Positions 43,432-51,407 of a DNA stretch of 64,000 nt are shown piece by piece. The stretch spans positions 1 to 64,000 of the forward strand of contig MGTT01000015.1 of the NCBI GenBank assembly GCA_001799575.1, written 5' to 3'. The position numbers and the translations under genes were made by a program. Numbering within the stretch: the first letter of the stretch is position 1; each line of letters opens with the position of its first letter. Under the pieces are notes generated by a model. That model searched no databases. It was not told the DNA's origin and was given only the letters and a program-made list of their open reading frames with translations. The DNA comes from Elusimicrobia bacterium GWA2_56_46 (lineage in GTDB: Bacteria; Elusimicrobiota; Elusimicrobia; Elusimicrobiales; UBA9959).

Positions 43432-45266
43432 CTTCCCATCCCCCGTGCCCTCCGCCTGGCGTGAATTCCCGGATCAGCGGCGCGAATATACGCCGCCAGC
43501 GAGTCCCTGAGCGCGCGCTCAAAATCCCCCGCGTCAAGGGCGCCGGAAGCCGCTGAGGCCGCAACCGAAGCCAGCGCGTTTTCGGGGCGATCCTCCTCGA
43601 CCAGCGGGAAATCGAATTCAGGAAAGCCGGGCAAAGCCAGGACGCCGGCGGTTTTAAGCCGGCATAGAAACCCCGCTTTCTCAACCGCCCTGTAAGTCCC
43701 GGTACCAAAAAAAGATTGAAGGTGGCGCTCCGCGGGCCGCAGGATATCGAAGTACGGGCCGGATTTGCTTCGCAGCCTGATGAGGCGTATAAGATTTTCA
43801 AACACGTTCTGCGGCCCGGTAAAAACGTTGGTAAGAATAAGATGATGGGCCTGCCTCAGGCGGGCTCCGGAAAGCGACGAAACGGCCCGTTCTATACCGG
43901 CGTAACCATATCCTTTCCCAAGCCTTATCAGCTCGTCTTCCGAAAAATTCTCGGTGCCGACATAAACATCTGTTTTCTCTCTGGTTGTTCCGTTCGGGCG
44001 CCTGCCGAAAGCTGCCGGGCCCAAAACCTTCGGGAGTTTTCCGGCGGCAATAACCGACTTTATCCCCGTCTGGATAAAATTAAGATAAAGGTCTCCGCGG
44101 CTTAAAAAACCGGCGATGGAAACGGCGCGTGGAAGATCGGATAAAAAATCGTCGTCATAAAAGGCCACTCCCCGCGCGGACTCCGGAATTGCGCCAAAAC
44201 CGCCAAAAAGCTGCGCCAGGCGCTCACGATACATCTTAAGCAAATCCCTCACCCGCGCCGGACTTGCCGAATGAAAATGCCCCTTGTCGAACGATGTGCA
44301 GAAAGAACAGGAATTCAGACATCCCCTTGAGAGAGAAAACACCGCGCCGTGCCCGATATCCTCCTTTTCAAGAAGCCCCATATCCAGCGGCAGAGAGTCC
44401 ATGGAGCCCACACGATTCACGCGCCCGGGCGCGCCCGCAAAAAACAAATCACCAGCCCTTCCCAGAACGCCGTCAGCCCGGCAAAGTCTTGCCGCCATCG
44501 CAGGGGTCATGCCGGCGGAAGGGCGCGAACCGCCGAGACATCGCAGCAAAAACGGAAACACCTCCTCCCCCGCGCCGCGCACTATAAAATCGGCCCCGGG
44601 CAAATGCGCCAGGCAGTGCCACGGATGGCTGGTTGGGAACATACCTCCCACGAAAATGAACGCGTCAACCCTGGACGACAAGAACGCTAACAGTCTCTTC
44701 ACCGCTGGAAGATACGCTTCCAGAACCGAAATCCCGATGGCCGAGATATCGGGGTTCTTTTTTAAAAGCCTGCCCAATTCCTCCAGTCCGGACGGAGCCG
44801 CGCCGCTTCCAGGCTTGAGCGAGACATCGCTCCATACTACCTTTCCGCCGGCCGCTCCCAGGGAAGACGCCAGAAAAAAAGCGGACTGATGCAATTGCCC
44901 CTCCCCGCGGCCGCCGGGGCCCGACAGGAGATTTCTAAAAAGGAGAATCTTGGCATGGATCTTGCCGTCCGGAAAGACCGCCTGTGCGGCTCCCCGCGCG
45001 GAACCAGCCCTGAACCATCCGGACAATCTCCCGGACAAACAAGCCAGCGAAGCGGCGCGAAGCTCCGAGGCGCGGGGATTTAAGCGCAGCCAGCCTTTCA
45101 ACTCCCCGCGGCCGGGACCGGGTTGGCCGGAGGCATCCACAAACGCCGAAGTTTCGGCCGCGCCGGCGGCGGCACAGAAAGCCATCAAGGCTCTTTCGCC
45201 GCCGCAGAAACCGCGGGGCAGGCGCAGAACCAAACGGGCCGTTCCGCCCGGCTCAATCGCCGTCAT
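43428..45266 (-). CDS. Cobalamin-binding-type radical SAM protein
   Basis: A 612-residue protein. Residues 1-150 are not recognised. The next 150 contain a B12-binding-like Rossmann segment (ISAIGISVLEAYLPAVK, FIFVGGMFPTSHPWH, GADFIVRGAGEEVFPF). The rSAM core has CLNSCSFC and a typical B12-rSAM continuation (GVAFYDDDFLSDL, TDVYVGTENFSEDELIRLGKG). It lacks the type A and B hallmarks. ATG 45266 is preferred over a GTG at 45275 as a GGGTGG lies close upstream; the start overlaps the preceding gene by 14 bp. It may do a methylation or ring rearrangement, typical of this subfamily. Confidence 0.72.
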   Translation of the reverse strand: MTAIEPGGTARLVLRLPRGFCGGERALMAFCAAAGAAETSAFVDASGQPGPGRGELKGWLRLNPRASELRAASLACLSGRLSGWFRAGSARGAAQAVFPDGKIHAKILLFRNLLSGPGGRGEGQLHQSAFFLASSLGAAGGKVVWSDVSLKPGSGAAPSGLEELGRLLKKNPDISAIGISVLEAYLPAVKRLLAFLSSRVDAFIFVGGMFPTSHPWHCLAHLPGADFIVRGAGEEVFPFLLRCLGGSRPSAGMTPAMAARLCRADGVLGRAGDLFFAGAPGRVNRVGSMDSLPLDMGLLEKEDIGHGAVFSLSRGCLNSCSFCTSFDKGHFHSASPARVRDLLKMYRERLAQLFGGFGAIPESARGVAFYDDDFLSDLPRAVSIAGFLSRGDLYLNFIQTGIKSVIAAGKLPKVLGPAAFGRRPNGTTREKTDVYVGTENFSEDELIRLGKGYGYAGIERAVSSLSGARLRQAHHLILTNVFTGPQNVFENLIRLIRLRSKSGPYFDILRPAERHLQSFFGTGTYRAVEKAGFLCRLKTAGVLALPGFPEFDFPLVEEDRPENALASVAASAASGALDAGDFERALRDSLAAYIRAADPGIHARRRARGMGR

Positions 45267-46185
45267 AAACGCCACCCTTCTTTCCCCGGGGAATAAACTC
45301 CCCCCAGCCGAACAGTTCCGGGTATTCGCGCCAGGGGCCTTCGCATTTATTAAAAAACAGGCAACCGGGGCATTTGGGGCCTTTTACTTTACCCTCGCTC
45401 AGGCGGTACCGGCCGAAATCCTCTATAACACGCCCGGCGTCGAATATTTTTGTTTCAGGTATGATGCGTTCCGCCACGAACTCTTCATAGCCTTTCATAA
45501 AACAATAAGGGATCGCCTCCGTCATTACCCGCAGCCCGGCCGCGGCGCCGACGTCCAAACCGCGCTTAACGTACGGCTCTATCACGGTTTTTTTTGGTAT
45601 AAGCCATTTTGCGTTGGCGGCGGCGCTTCCGAGTATGTGCACAAAAGCGAACTGGAACTGATCCGCCCCGAGCGCGGCAAGCAGCCGGGCGAGGGCCGGA
45701 AGATCCCGGGTATTCGGTTTTGTTATAACGGTGTTGGAAATAACTTTGAACCCGGCTTTCTTAAGATTCGCTATCCCTCTTACCGTATCGCGGAAGGATC
45801 CGGCCGAACCGGTCAGGAAATCGTGGAGCTCCGCCCTTGAGCCGTGCAGCGCCGGCGACGCCTCTGTGGCCCCGGCCTCCGCCGCCGCCCGGCAGAAATC
45901 CAAATAACGGAACATGCGGCCGTTGCTCTGGATCTGGATATTACGATAGCCGGTTTTTTTGGCGGCCCGTATGATATCCAGAAAATCCCGGTGGAGCGTC
46001 GGTTCCCCTCCGGTCAGCACCAGCTCCCGCCCGCCTTCCGCGAATCCCCGCTCCATCTCCCTGCGGAGCAGGGCCAGATCCTTAGGCGGATGCTTTTCCC
46101 GCTTTTTTCCCTGCACGCAGAAAAGACACATATTGTTGCAGCCGAAAGCTATTTTCAGATCTATTCTTTTCATAGCAGGGGTCAT
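45253..46185 (-). CDS. Radical SAM protein, type B (HxsC-like)
   Basis: A 310-residue rSAM enzyme. Motifs: CNNMCLFC (about residues 16-23), LVLTGGEPTLHRDF, IQSNGRMF, ALHGSRAELHDFLTGSAGSF and C-terminal CPGCLFFNKC followed by WREYPELFG. The PLC motif is replaced by PYCFMKGY. Start ATG 46185 overlaps the A24 protease stop as ATGA; an ATG 12 bases later (46173) is also possible. Confidence 0.77.
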   Translation of the reverse strand: MTPAMKRIDLKIAFGCNNMCLFCVQGKKREKHPPKDLALLRREMERGFAEGGRELVLTGGEPTLHRDFLDIIRAAKKTGYRNIQIQSNGRMFRYLDFCRAAAEAGATEASPALHGSRAELHDFLTGSAGSFRDTVRGIANLKKAGFKVISNTVITKPNTRDLPALARLLAALGADQFQFAFVHILGSAAANAKWLIPKKTVIEPYVKRGLDVGAAAGLRVMTEAIPYCFMKGYEEFVAERIIPETKIFDAGRVIEDFGRYRLSEGKVKGPKCPGCLFFNKCEGPWREYPELFGWGEFIPRGKKGGVYDGD

Positions 46186-47393
46186 ATCGCGCCCAACAGC
46201 CGCCTGAACCATAGCTGCGCCGCCATTAAAACATGATTTCCGGACAGCGCGACCGTGAGCGCTCCTCCCATTCCTATCCAAAAAGCGAACGGTTTCACGC
46301 GAAATACCGGAACCCCGACCTCGTCCCTGGAATCCCTGCTTTTATTTTTCAAAAGGAGATGGAGCCGGCCCACCTGGCCGGCGGTCAATCCGTCACGATA
46401 TTTGTCAAAGCCACATTCTTCCAGGAACCCGGGCTCCGCCCGTCTCAGCTGCTCCATGTATTCACCGGAAACCACCATCCCCGGGGCAAGCTGCTCCAAG
46501 CTGACCCTGTAGGTTCCGCACGAGGAAAGATGCCTGTCAGCCACCATGTATAACAGCCATCTGAACGCCATAAACTGCGCGCTTTTAACCAGCCCGTACA
46601 TTACTATACGGGTCAGGCCCAAAAAACCGGGGAACAGCGCCGCGCAAACCGCTATCGCGCCGAAAGACAGCAGCATGATCCGTACGCCGGCTTTCTCCGC
46701 GTACTCTCCGGCGCGGCCGCCAAACGCGAGCAGCAGGACAAAGAAAAGCTTATCGTTTATCCTGAAAGCCCCGGTCTGCGCCGAATTCCAGGCTCCCACA
46801 AAACTGAAAACCAGCATCGTAAACAGAAACAAGACTATCCCCCCCGGGTTCGCCCAGAGCCCCGCCGCCGCCGCGGACAGGCCGTCAAAAATTTTTTTGC
46901 GCGCCAAACCCGCGCTTTCGGAAAAGATAAGTCCAAATTGTTCCCTGGACATCTGGATCAAATAAACCGCCGCGGCGGGGAGGAAAATATTCACGAGCAG
47001 CGACAGGAACAGAAACGCGGGCGACCACCCCGCGTACGGGATCATTATCGGCACCGCCGCGCAGACCAGGGCGTACAGTTTGGCGTCGCCGGCCGGCCAT
47101 ACTCCCGCTTTCCATAAAACAACCCCGGCCGCAAGACCGGCGGCCGCGTTTTCCAGCAGCGCCATATAGTACGGATAGCCAAAACAAGGCTCAAAATAAA
47201 CTCCTTTCAGCCTGAATTCTATCGCGGCCACGCTGACCGCCAGAAAGCAGCAGACCGCGGCGAGCACGGCCTTCGCTCCGGAGATAAGCTCTTGATTTTT
47301 TATTTTCCCGCACAGGATATCCTCCCTGACTATTCCAGTCAAAAGGAAAGCGAGATATGCGAGCAGCAGGAGGCTGACAACGGGCAGATACAT
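46182..47393 (-). CDS. A24-family (prepilin-peptidase-like) membrane protein with a long C-terminal extension
   Basis: A 403-residue polytopic membrane protein. The A24 aspartyl-protease landmarks are present: Asp25 in VREDILCGKIKN after the first helix and Asp103 in WPAGDAKLYAL, matching the GxGDxK motif. There is no N-terminal methylase domain. About 200 extra residues hold further helices and a soluble region ending in VKPFAFWIGMGGALTVALSG. A24 enzymes cleave type IV prepilin-like leaders at the inner membrane. It sits inside the rSAM block, two bases after one rSAM gene and overlapping the next; a prepilin-like protein is encoded upstream (58296-59258). I start it at 47393. Confidence 0.7.
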   Translation of the reverse strand: MYLPVVSLLLLAYLAFLLTGIVREDILCGKIKNQELISGAKAVLAAVCCFLAVSVAAIEFRLKGVYFEPCFGYPYYMALLENAAAGLAAGVVLWKAGVWPAGDAKLYALVCAAVPIMIPYAGWSPAFLFLSLLVNIFLPAAAVYLIQMSREQFGLIFSESAGLARKKIFDGLSAAAAGLWANPGGIVLFLFTMLVFSFVGAWNSAQTGAFRINDKLFFVLLLAFGGRAGEYAEKAGVRIMLLSFGAIAVCAALFPGFLGLTRIVMYGLVKSAQFMAFRWLLYMVADRHLSSCGTYRVSLEQLAPGMVVSGEYMEQLRRAEPGFLEECGFDKYRDGLTAGQVGRLHLLLKNKSRDSRDEVGVPVFRVKPFAFWIGMGGALTVALSGNHVLMAAQLWFRRLLGAI

Positions 47394-47395
47394 AA

Positions 47396-48325
47396 TTATT
47401 GATCCGTAATTTTGGCGGCGATTTCGTCGGGATCGGAAAACATCGGGCACAACTCTTCGGATTTGTAATAAACGTCCTTTTTATACAGCCCGGCGCAGAT
47501 CTTATCCAGGCGGCAGGCCCGGCAGCGGCGCCCCTTGTCATACCCCCAGTCGTCCTGCGCGATCAATTCTTTTTCGTCCAGGAAATAGGTCAGCCGATTC
47601 TCTTTTTTGACTATTTTACGGGTTTCCGTCGAGCAGTGCGCGTACTCCGCCATGAAACATAACGGCACGCGTTCAACCCTGAAAGTCCGGCCGCTTCCGT
47701 CCAGAAAACGCATGGCGGCCGCAAGCGAGGCCTCAAAGCCGGACAGGGAAGGAATAGTATCCGGGAACTCCACGACCCGCTCCATGCCGGGATCCATGTT
47801 ATTATAGACAAAATGTGATATGAAAGGGTACTTCGCGCACAGGCGGCGCGCCGCCAGATGAAGATGTCCGGAATTATAACGGTTTATAACGGTGTTGACA
47901 TTAACCTCTATACCCAGCCGCCCCGCATTTTTAAGGGTTTTGTGGATACGCCGCATGGAACCTTTGGTCCGCGACAGGTGATCCTGCAGGGCCGCCACAT
48001 GGGAATGGATGGATACGTGCATAAGAGCCAGACCCGCCCGCCGCAGTTCCGTCAAATATTCCAGGCTCGCGGTACGCTGCCCGTTGGTCACTATCCGCGG
48101 TTCCATTTTGAGCGTTTTAGCGTAAGAGATAAAATCCGGCAGATTTTTATGAAGGGTGGGCTCCCCTCCGGTGAATACGATGCCGGAGGCCCCCAGCCCC
48201 GCATAACTCCTTATCATTGCTCCGGCCTTTCCCGCGCTTATGACGCTGCCGTTGGACGGGTTTGAACAAAACCGGCAATTCTGGTTGCACTCGCGCGTCA
48301 GTTGCAGATAATAAATATTGGCCAT
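47396..48325 (-). CDS. Radical SAM protein, type B (HxsC-like)
   Basis: A 309-residue rSAM enzyme. Motifs: CNQNCRFC (residues 13-20), IVFTGGEPTLHKNL, IVTNGQRT, SIHSHVAALQDHLSRTKGSM (with QD in place of HD), RVPLCFMAEY and C-terminal CRACRLDKIC. No long overlap: four bases separate it from the upstream gene and two from the next. Part of the continuous minus-strand block. Confidence 0.77.
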   Translation of the reverse strand: MANIYYLQLTRECNQNCRFCSNPSNGSVISAGKAGAMIRSYAGLGASGIVFTGGEPTLHKNLPDFISYAKTLKMEPRIVTNGQRTASLEYLTELRRAGLALMHVSIHSHVAALQDHLSRTKGSMRRIHKTLKNAGRLGIEVNVNTVINRYNSGHLHLAARRLCAKYPFISHFVYNNMDPGMERVVEFPDTIPSLSGFEASLAAAMRFLDGSGRTFRVERVPLCFMAEYAHCSTETRKIVKKENRLTYFLDEKELIAQDDWGYDKGRRCRACRLDKICAGLYKKDVYYKSEELCPMFSDPDEIAAKITDQ

Positions 48326-48329
48326 GTTT

Positions 48330-49244
48330 TTATACCGGTTTCAACCCACTCACGCCGTGGATATCCATATATTCCGGCCAGACTCCGCCGCAAACAGTCT
48401 TGACGGAACAGACCGAGCAAAAATCCGGATATATCTTCCCCACGTCACGGCGCCGATCCAGTTTTGAAAGGGAATATTCAACGCTTCTGTCGGCGCGCTC
48501 GTGCCAGCCTCCGACACAAAGCGGCAGGCCGCAGATCGGATTGTGAATTACCAGCCCCTCGGCGTCGGCGCGGCTCAGGGCGTCGGAAATATAAGGGGAA
48601 ATAAGCGCGTAGTCCGGCACGATGCGGCCGTTTTTAAGAGCCCGGCCGCGGGGCTGAACCACGGACAGGGAAATATATTTTATCTCCGGAAAGCGTTTTG
48701 AGACAAAAGCCATATATTTAGCGGCCGCCCGGTAATTGCGCGAACAAATAACCGGGTTCAGAACGACCTCAAGCCCGCAGGACAGCAGGTTGTCTATGCC
48801 CTTGAGACTGCGCGCATATGAACCCTTTACTCCCGTAAGAAAGTCGTGCGTCCCGGGCGAATGACTGTGCAGCGAAACAAAAGCGCTTGTCGCTCCGGCC
48901 GAAGCCACCAAAGCGGCAAGGGAACGATCCGCGAAACACAGCGCGTTCGTCTGAACTTCTATCTTCGAAACTTTTTTTGACCTGAACAATCTTATCAGGG
49001 ACGGGAGACCCCTGTATAAGCCCGGTTCCCCGCCGCTTATGGAGATTCTGCCGCCTGGTCTGGAACCCGAGATAAGAACGGCTTTCATAACGTCCCGCAA
49101 AATCCGGTCGTCCGACTTTCGTTCCTCCGGCAGACACTCCACATTGCAGAACAGGCAGCGCGCGTTGCACGCATATCCCAACCGCACAAGCTCGTAGGGG
49201 ATATCTTCCTCCATATTATATGCGGCGGTTTTGTTAGAGCGCAT
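48330..49244 (-). CDS. Radical SAM protein, type B (HxsC-like)
   Basis: A 304-residue rSAM enzyme. Motifs: CNARCLFC, ISISGGEPGLYRGL, VQTNALCF, SLHSHSPGTHDFLTGVKGSY, CGLPLCVGGWHE (PLC motif) and C-terminal CSVCSVKTVC then WPEYMDIHGVSGL. I start at ATG 49244, which has GGAG five bases upstream and overlaps the preceding gene by 11 bp; ATG 49214 and 49262 are alternatives. Confidence 0.76.
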   Translation of the reverse strand: MRSNKTAAYNMEEDIPYELVRLGYACNARCLFCNVECLPEERKSDDRILRDVMKAVLISGSRPGGRISISGGEPGLYRGLPSLIRLFRSKKVSKIEVQTNALCFADRSLAALVASAGATSAFVSLHSHSPGTHDFLTGVKGSYARSLKGIDNLLSCGLEVVLNPVICSRNYRAAAKYMAFVSKRFPEIKYISLSVVQPRGRALKNGRIVPDYALISPYISDALSRADAEGLVIHNPICGLPLCVGGWHERADRSVEYSLSKLDRRRDVGKIYPDFCSVCSVKTVCGGVWPEYMDIHGVSGLKPV

Positions 49245-50121
49245 GGAACTCCGACGCTCCATAGGTTTTAAGGTATCTGGAGTACACTCCGCCGCAAACC
49301 GAAAACCCGGAACATCCGCGGCATTGCGCCAACCCGGTTTTCCCCGACCGGATATCGGCGAAAGAACCGCCGGCGCCGATCATCTCGGTTTTATTCAGCG
49401 CGAATTCACAGGCCGTCTCCGGGATCCGCGGCGCAGCGACGCATAGCGGGACGTCCCAAACCCGGACGTTGACCGGCCACGGCCCGGAGTCCGTCACAAG
49501 CGCTGAAACCAGTTGGGAGTACCTTACGGACAAATGTCTCCAGTTTATACGGCCCCGGCCGGCGGGAAGCAGCCCATGGAATACGATGTTTTTCAGGCCC
49601 CGCAGCGAAAGAAAATAACTCTTTAAATCCGCCAAGTGGGCGAGATTCAGGGCATTTACAGTGGCGTTCACGGATATTTCCACCTTTGAGGCCGGGGATC
49701 TTAAGGCCAGAGCATTTGACAAACCGCCGACCGTCTGCGCCCAGCTTCCGGCCACCCCCGTAATGGAGTCATGGATCTGAGGTCTGGCGCCATGCAGGGA
49801 AACAATGATCTCGCTGACGCCGGAAGCCAAAAGCCGGGCGCAATAATCGCGGTACGCCAGCATTCTGCCGTTGGTAATAACCGCGATGGAGCCATAACCG
49901 AGCCTGACGGCTTCGTCGATCAGGGGAAATAGTTTTGGATTCAGCGTCGGCTCCGCCGCCGTAAACACTATCCTGCGGCCGCCGGGCCGCGAGTCCAGTT
50001 TCTCTACGGCGGAACGGTTGTCGCGCAGATCAGCGGAGGAAAAATCCGTACAGAAAACGCAGTTATTGTTGCAGCGGTCGGACGCGATCGCATACACCGC
50101 TTTTTTATCGGACGTTTTCAT
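49234..50121 (-). CDS. Radical SAM protein, type B (HxsC-like)
   Basis: A 295-residue rSAM enzyme immediately after the NifK-like gene (ATGA overlap). Motifs: CNNNCVFC (residues 17-24), IVFTAAEPTLNPKL (GGEP replaced by AAEP, an unusual change in a residue pair that contacts SAM), VITNGRML, SLHGARPQIHDSITGVAGSW, DVPLCVAAPR and C-terminal CRGCSGFSVC then SRYLKTYGASEF. The AAEP change raises the possibility of altered or lost SAM chemistry. Confidence 0.75.
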   Translation of the reverse strand: MKTSDKKAVYAIASDRCNNNCVFCTDFSSADLRDNRSAVEKLDSRPGGRRIVFTAAEPTLNPKLFPLIDEAVRLGYGSIAVITNGRMLAYRDYCARLLASGVSEIIVSLHGARPQIHDSITGVAGSWAQTVGGLSNALALRSPASKVEISVNATVNALNLAHLADLKSYFLSLRGLKNIVFHGLLPAGRGRINWRHLSVRYSQLVSALVTDSGPWPVNVRVWDVPLCVAAPRIPETACEFALNKTEMIGAGGSFADIRSGKTGLAQCRGCSGFSVCGGVYSRYLKTYGASEFHAL

Positions 50122-51407
50122 GCGCTCCTTAAGGCGTTAAAGAGCCTTCCCACCAGATTGACCGCTCCCCTGAATCCCGCGAACGGAGCCGGCAAAAGGG
50201 CATGATACCTGTATGAGGGAAAGCCAAGATCGAGGCCCGGCAGGCTGAGAAGCTCGGAGCGGCGTCCGATGCTGTTGGAAACAAGCAGATCGCAGCCTCC
50301 CCGGGAAAACAATTTCATCACGGCATCGGAATAAGTCCGGACACGGAAATCCCTCAGCACAAGGCGGCCGCTGAAAATATTTTCCGCCCCGGCCCATTGC
50401 CCGCCGGCGCAGGAAAGGCACACGCCCGCTATAATCATCCCCAGTTCTCCCGCGAACGCGCAAAACGCCTCTCCAAGATAAGGATCGCCGGTAAAACATA
50501 CCCTTTTCCCGGCGAGACCGCCGCCCACAGCCAGGCGCGCGAGGCCGTGGGCCGAAGCCAATTCGCGCCCGAGGACAGCGGAAACGACTTTTCCCGAAAC
50601 CCCCGCGGCCTCCGCTACCGCCCGCAGCCAGGCGGCGGAGCCTCCAAATCCGAGCGGGATTCCCAGGGGAAGCAGCGCGGCGCCAGTCTTGCGCGCAAGG
50701 ATCTCCGCGGCCGCGCGCGCGTAAGGCAGAGAAACTATCACGGACGCCCCCTCTATTTTTCTCAATTCCGAATACTCTCCCCCGTCCGGCCATACGCAAA
50801 CCAGTTCTATTCCCAGCAGCGACAGCATTCTTCTCAGTTCCGCCAGATTACCGGTATGATCCCCTTCGGTCCGGTCCATGAAATACCCCGCCAAAGCTAT
50901 TTTCTTTGGTTTACCAAGGCCCTTTTTCAGCTCCATATCTTCCGCTATTTTTTCAAACGCAAGACTATATCCGTCCAGGAAATCGCGATCCATGGAATTA
51001 CCGGAAACATCGACCACCCTGGCCCCGGTTTTCCCGTTAAGCATCCCGGCCAGTCTCTTATAGTCCCGGCCGGTCATGGACATTACCGGCAGCGAAGACA
51101 CAAGAACGACTCCCGCGCGCCCGCGGAGCGCCCGCACTTCGGCCTCCATTACGGAACCGTCCCCGGCAAGTATTTCTTTCGCATGCGCGCGTGTATGAAG
51201 CACGCGGCTGGCGCCGCGGCAGTCCAGCAGGGTGGAGAACAGGTCGTGCGAAGCGTAAACGCATTCGGCCTTACGCACCACGCAGTCGGTGCCGTCAACC
51301 ACGATATAAGCGTCGGAAACGGCGTTGACGGCGAGATAAACGCCGGTCAAAAAAGACGGCGCCGCTTTCTCGCCGTTATCCGCGGTTTTAAATTCTTTTT
51401 TTTCCAT
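50118..51407 (-). CDS. NifK/NifN-like nitrogenase component 1 family protein
   Basis: A 429-residue protein of the nitrogenase/protochlorophyllide reductase component 1 family. Family features: CVYASHDLFSTLLDCRGASRVLHT, VVLVSSLPVMSMTGRDYKRL, VDVSGNSM, IALAGYFMDRTEGDHTGNLAELRRMLSLLGIEL, KRVCFTGDPYLGEAF, DLLVSNSIGRR and the C-terminal LDLGFPSYRYHALLPAPFAGFRGAVNL that closes the NifK/BchB fold. ATG 51407 overlaps the NifH-NifD fusion stop by 20 bp; the longer frame is noise. It probably pairs with the NifD-like half of the fusion in a heterotetramer. Confidence 0.82.
   Translation of the reverse strand: MEKKEFKTADNGEKAAPSFLTGVYLAVNAVSDAYIVVDGTDCVVRKAECVYASHDLFSTLLDCRGASRVLHTRAHAKEILAGDGSVMEAEVRALRGRAGVVLVSSLPVMSMTGRDYKRLAGMLNGKTGARVVDVSGNSMDRDFLDGYSLAFEKIAEDMELKKGLGKPKKIALAGYFMDRTEGDHTGNLAELRRMLSLLGIELVCVWPDGGEYSELRKIEGASVIVSLPYARAAAEILARKTGAALLPLGIPLGFGGSAAWLRAVAEAAGVSGKVVSAVLGRELASAHGLARLAVGGGLAGKRVCFTGDPYLGEAFCAFAGELGMIIAGVCLSCAGGQWAGAENIFSGRLVLRDFRVRTYSDAVMKLFSRGGCDLLVSNSIGRRSELLSLPGLDLGFPSYRYHALLPAPFAGFRGAVNLVGRLFNALRSA

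Noticed and set aside
45253-46281. Longer start for the rSAM gene at 46281
   Set aside because: Residues before the ATG at 46185 lie inside the protease gene, and ATGA coupling fits the local pattern.
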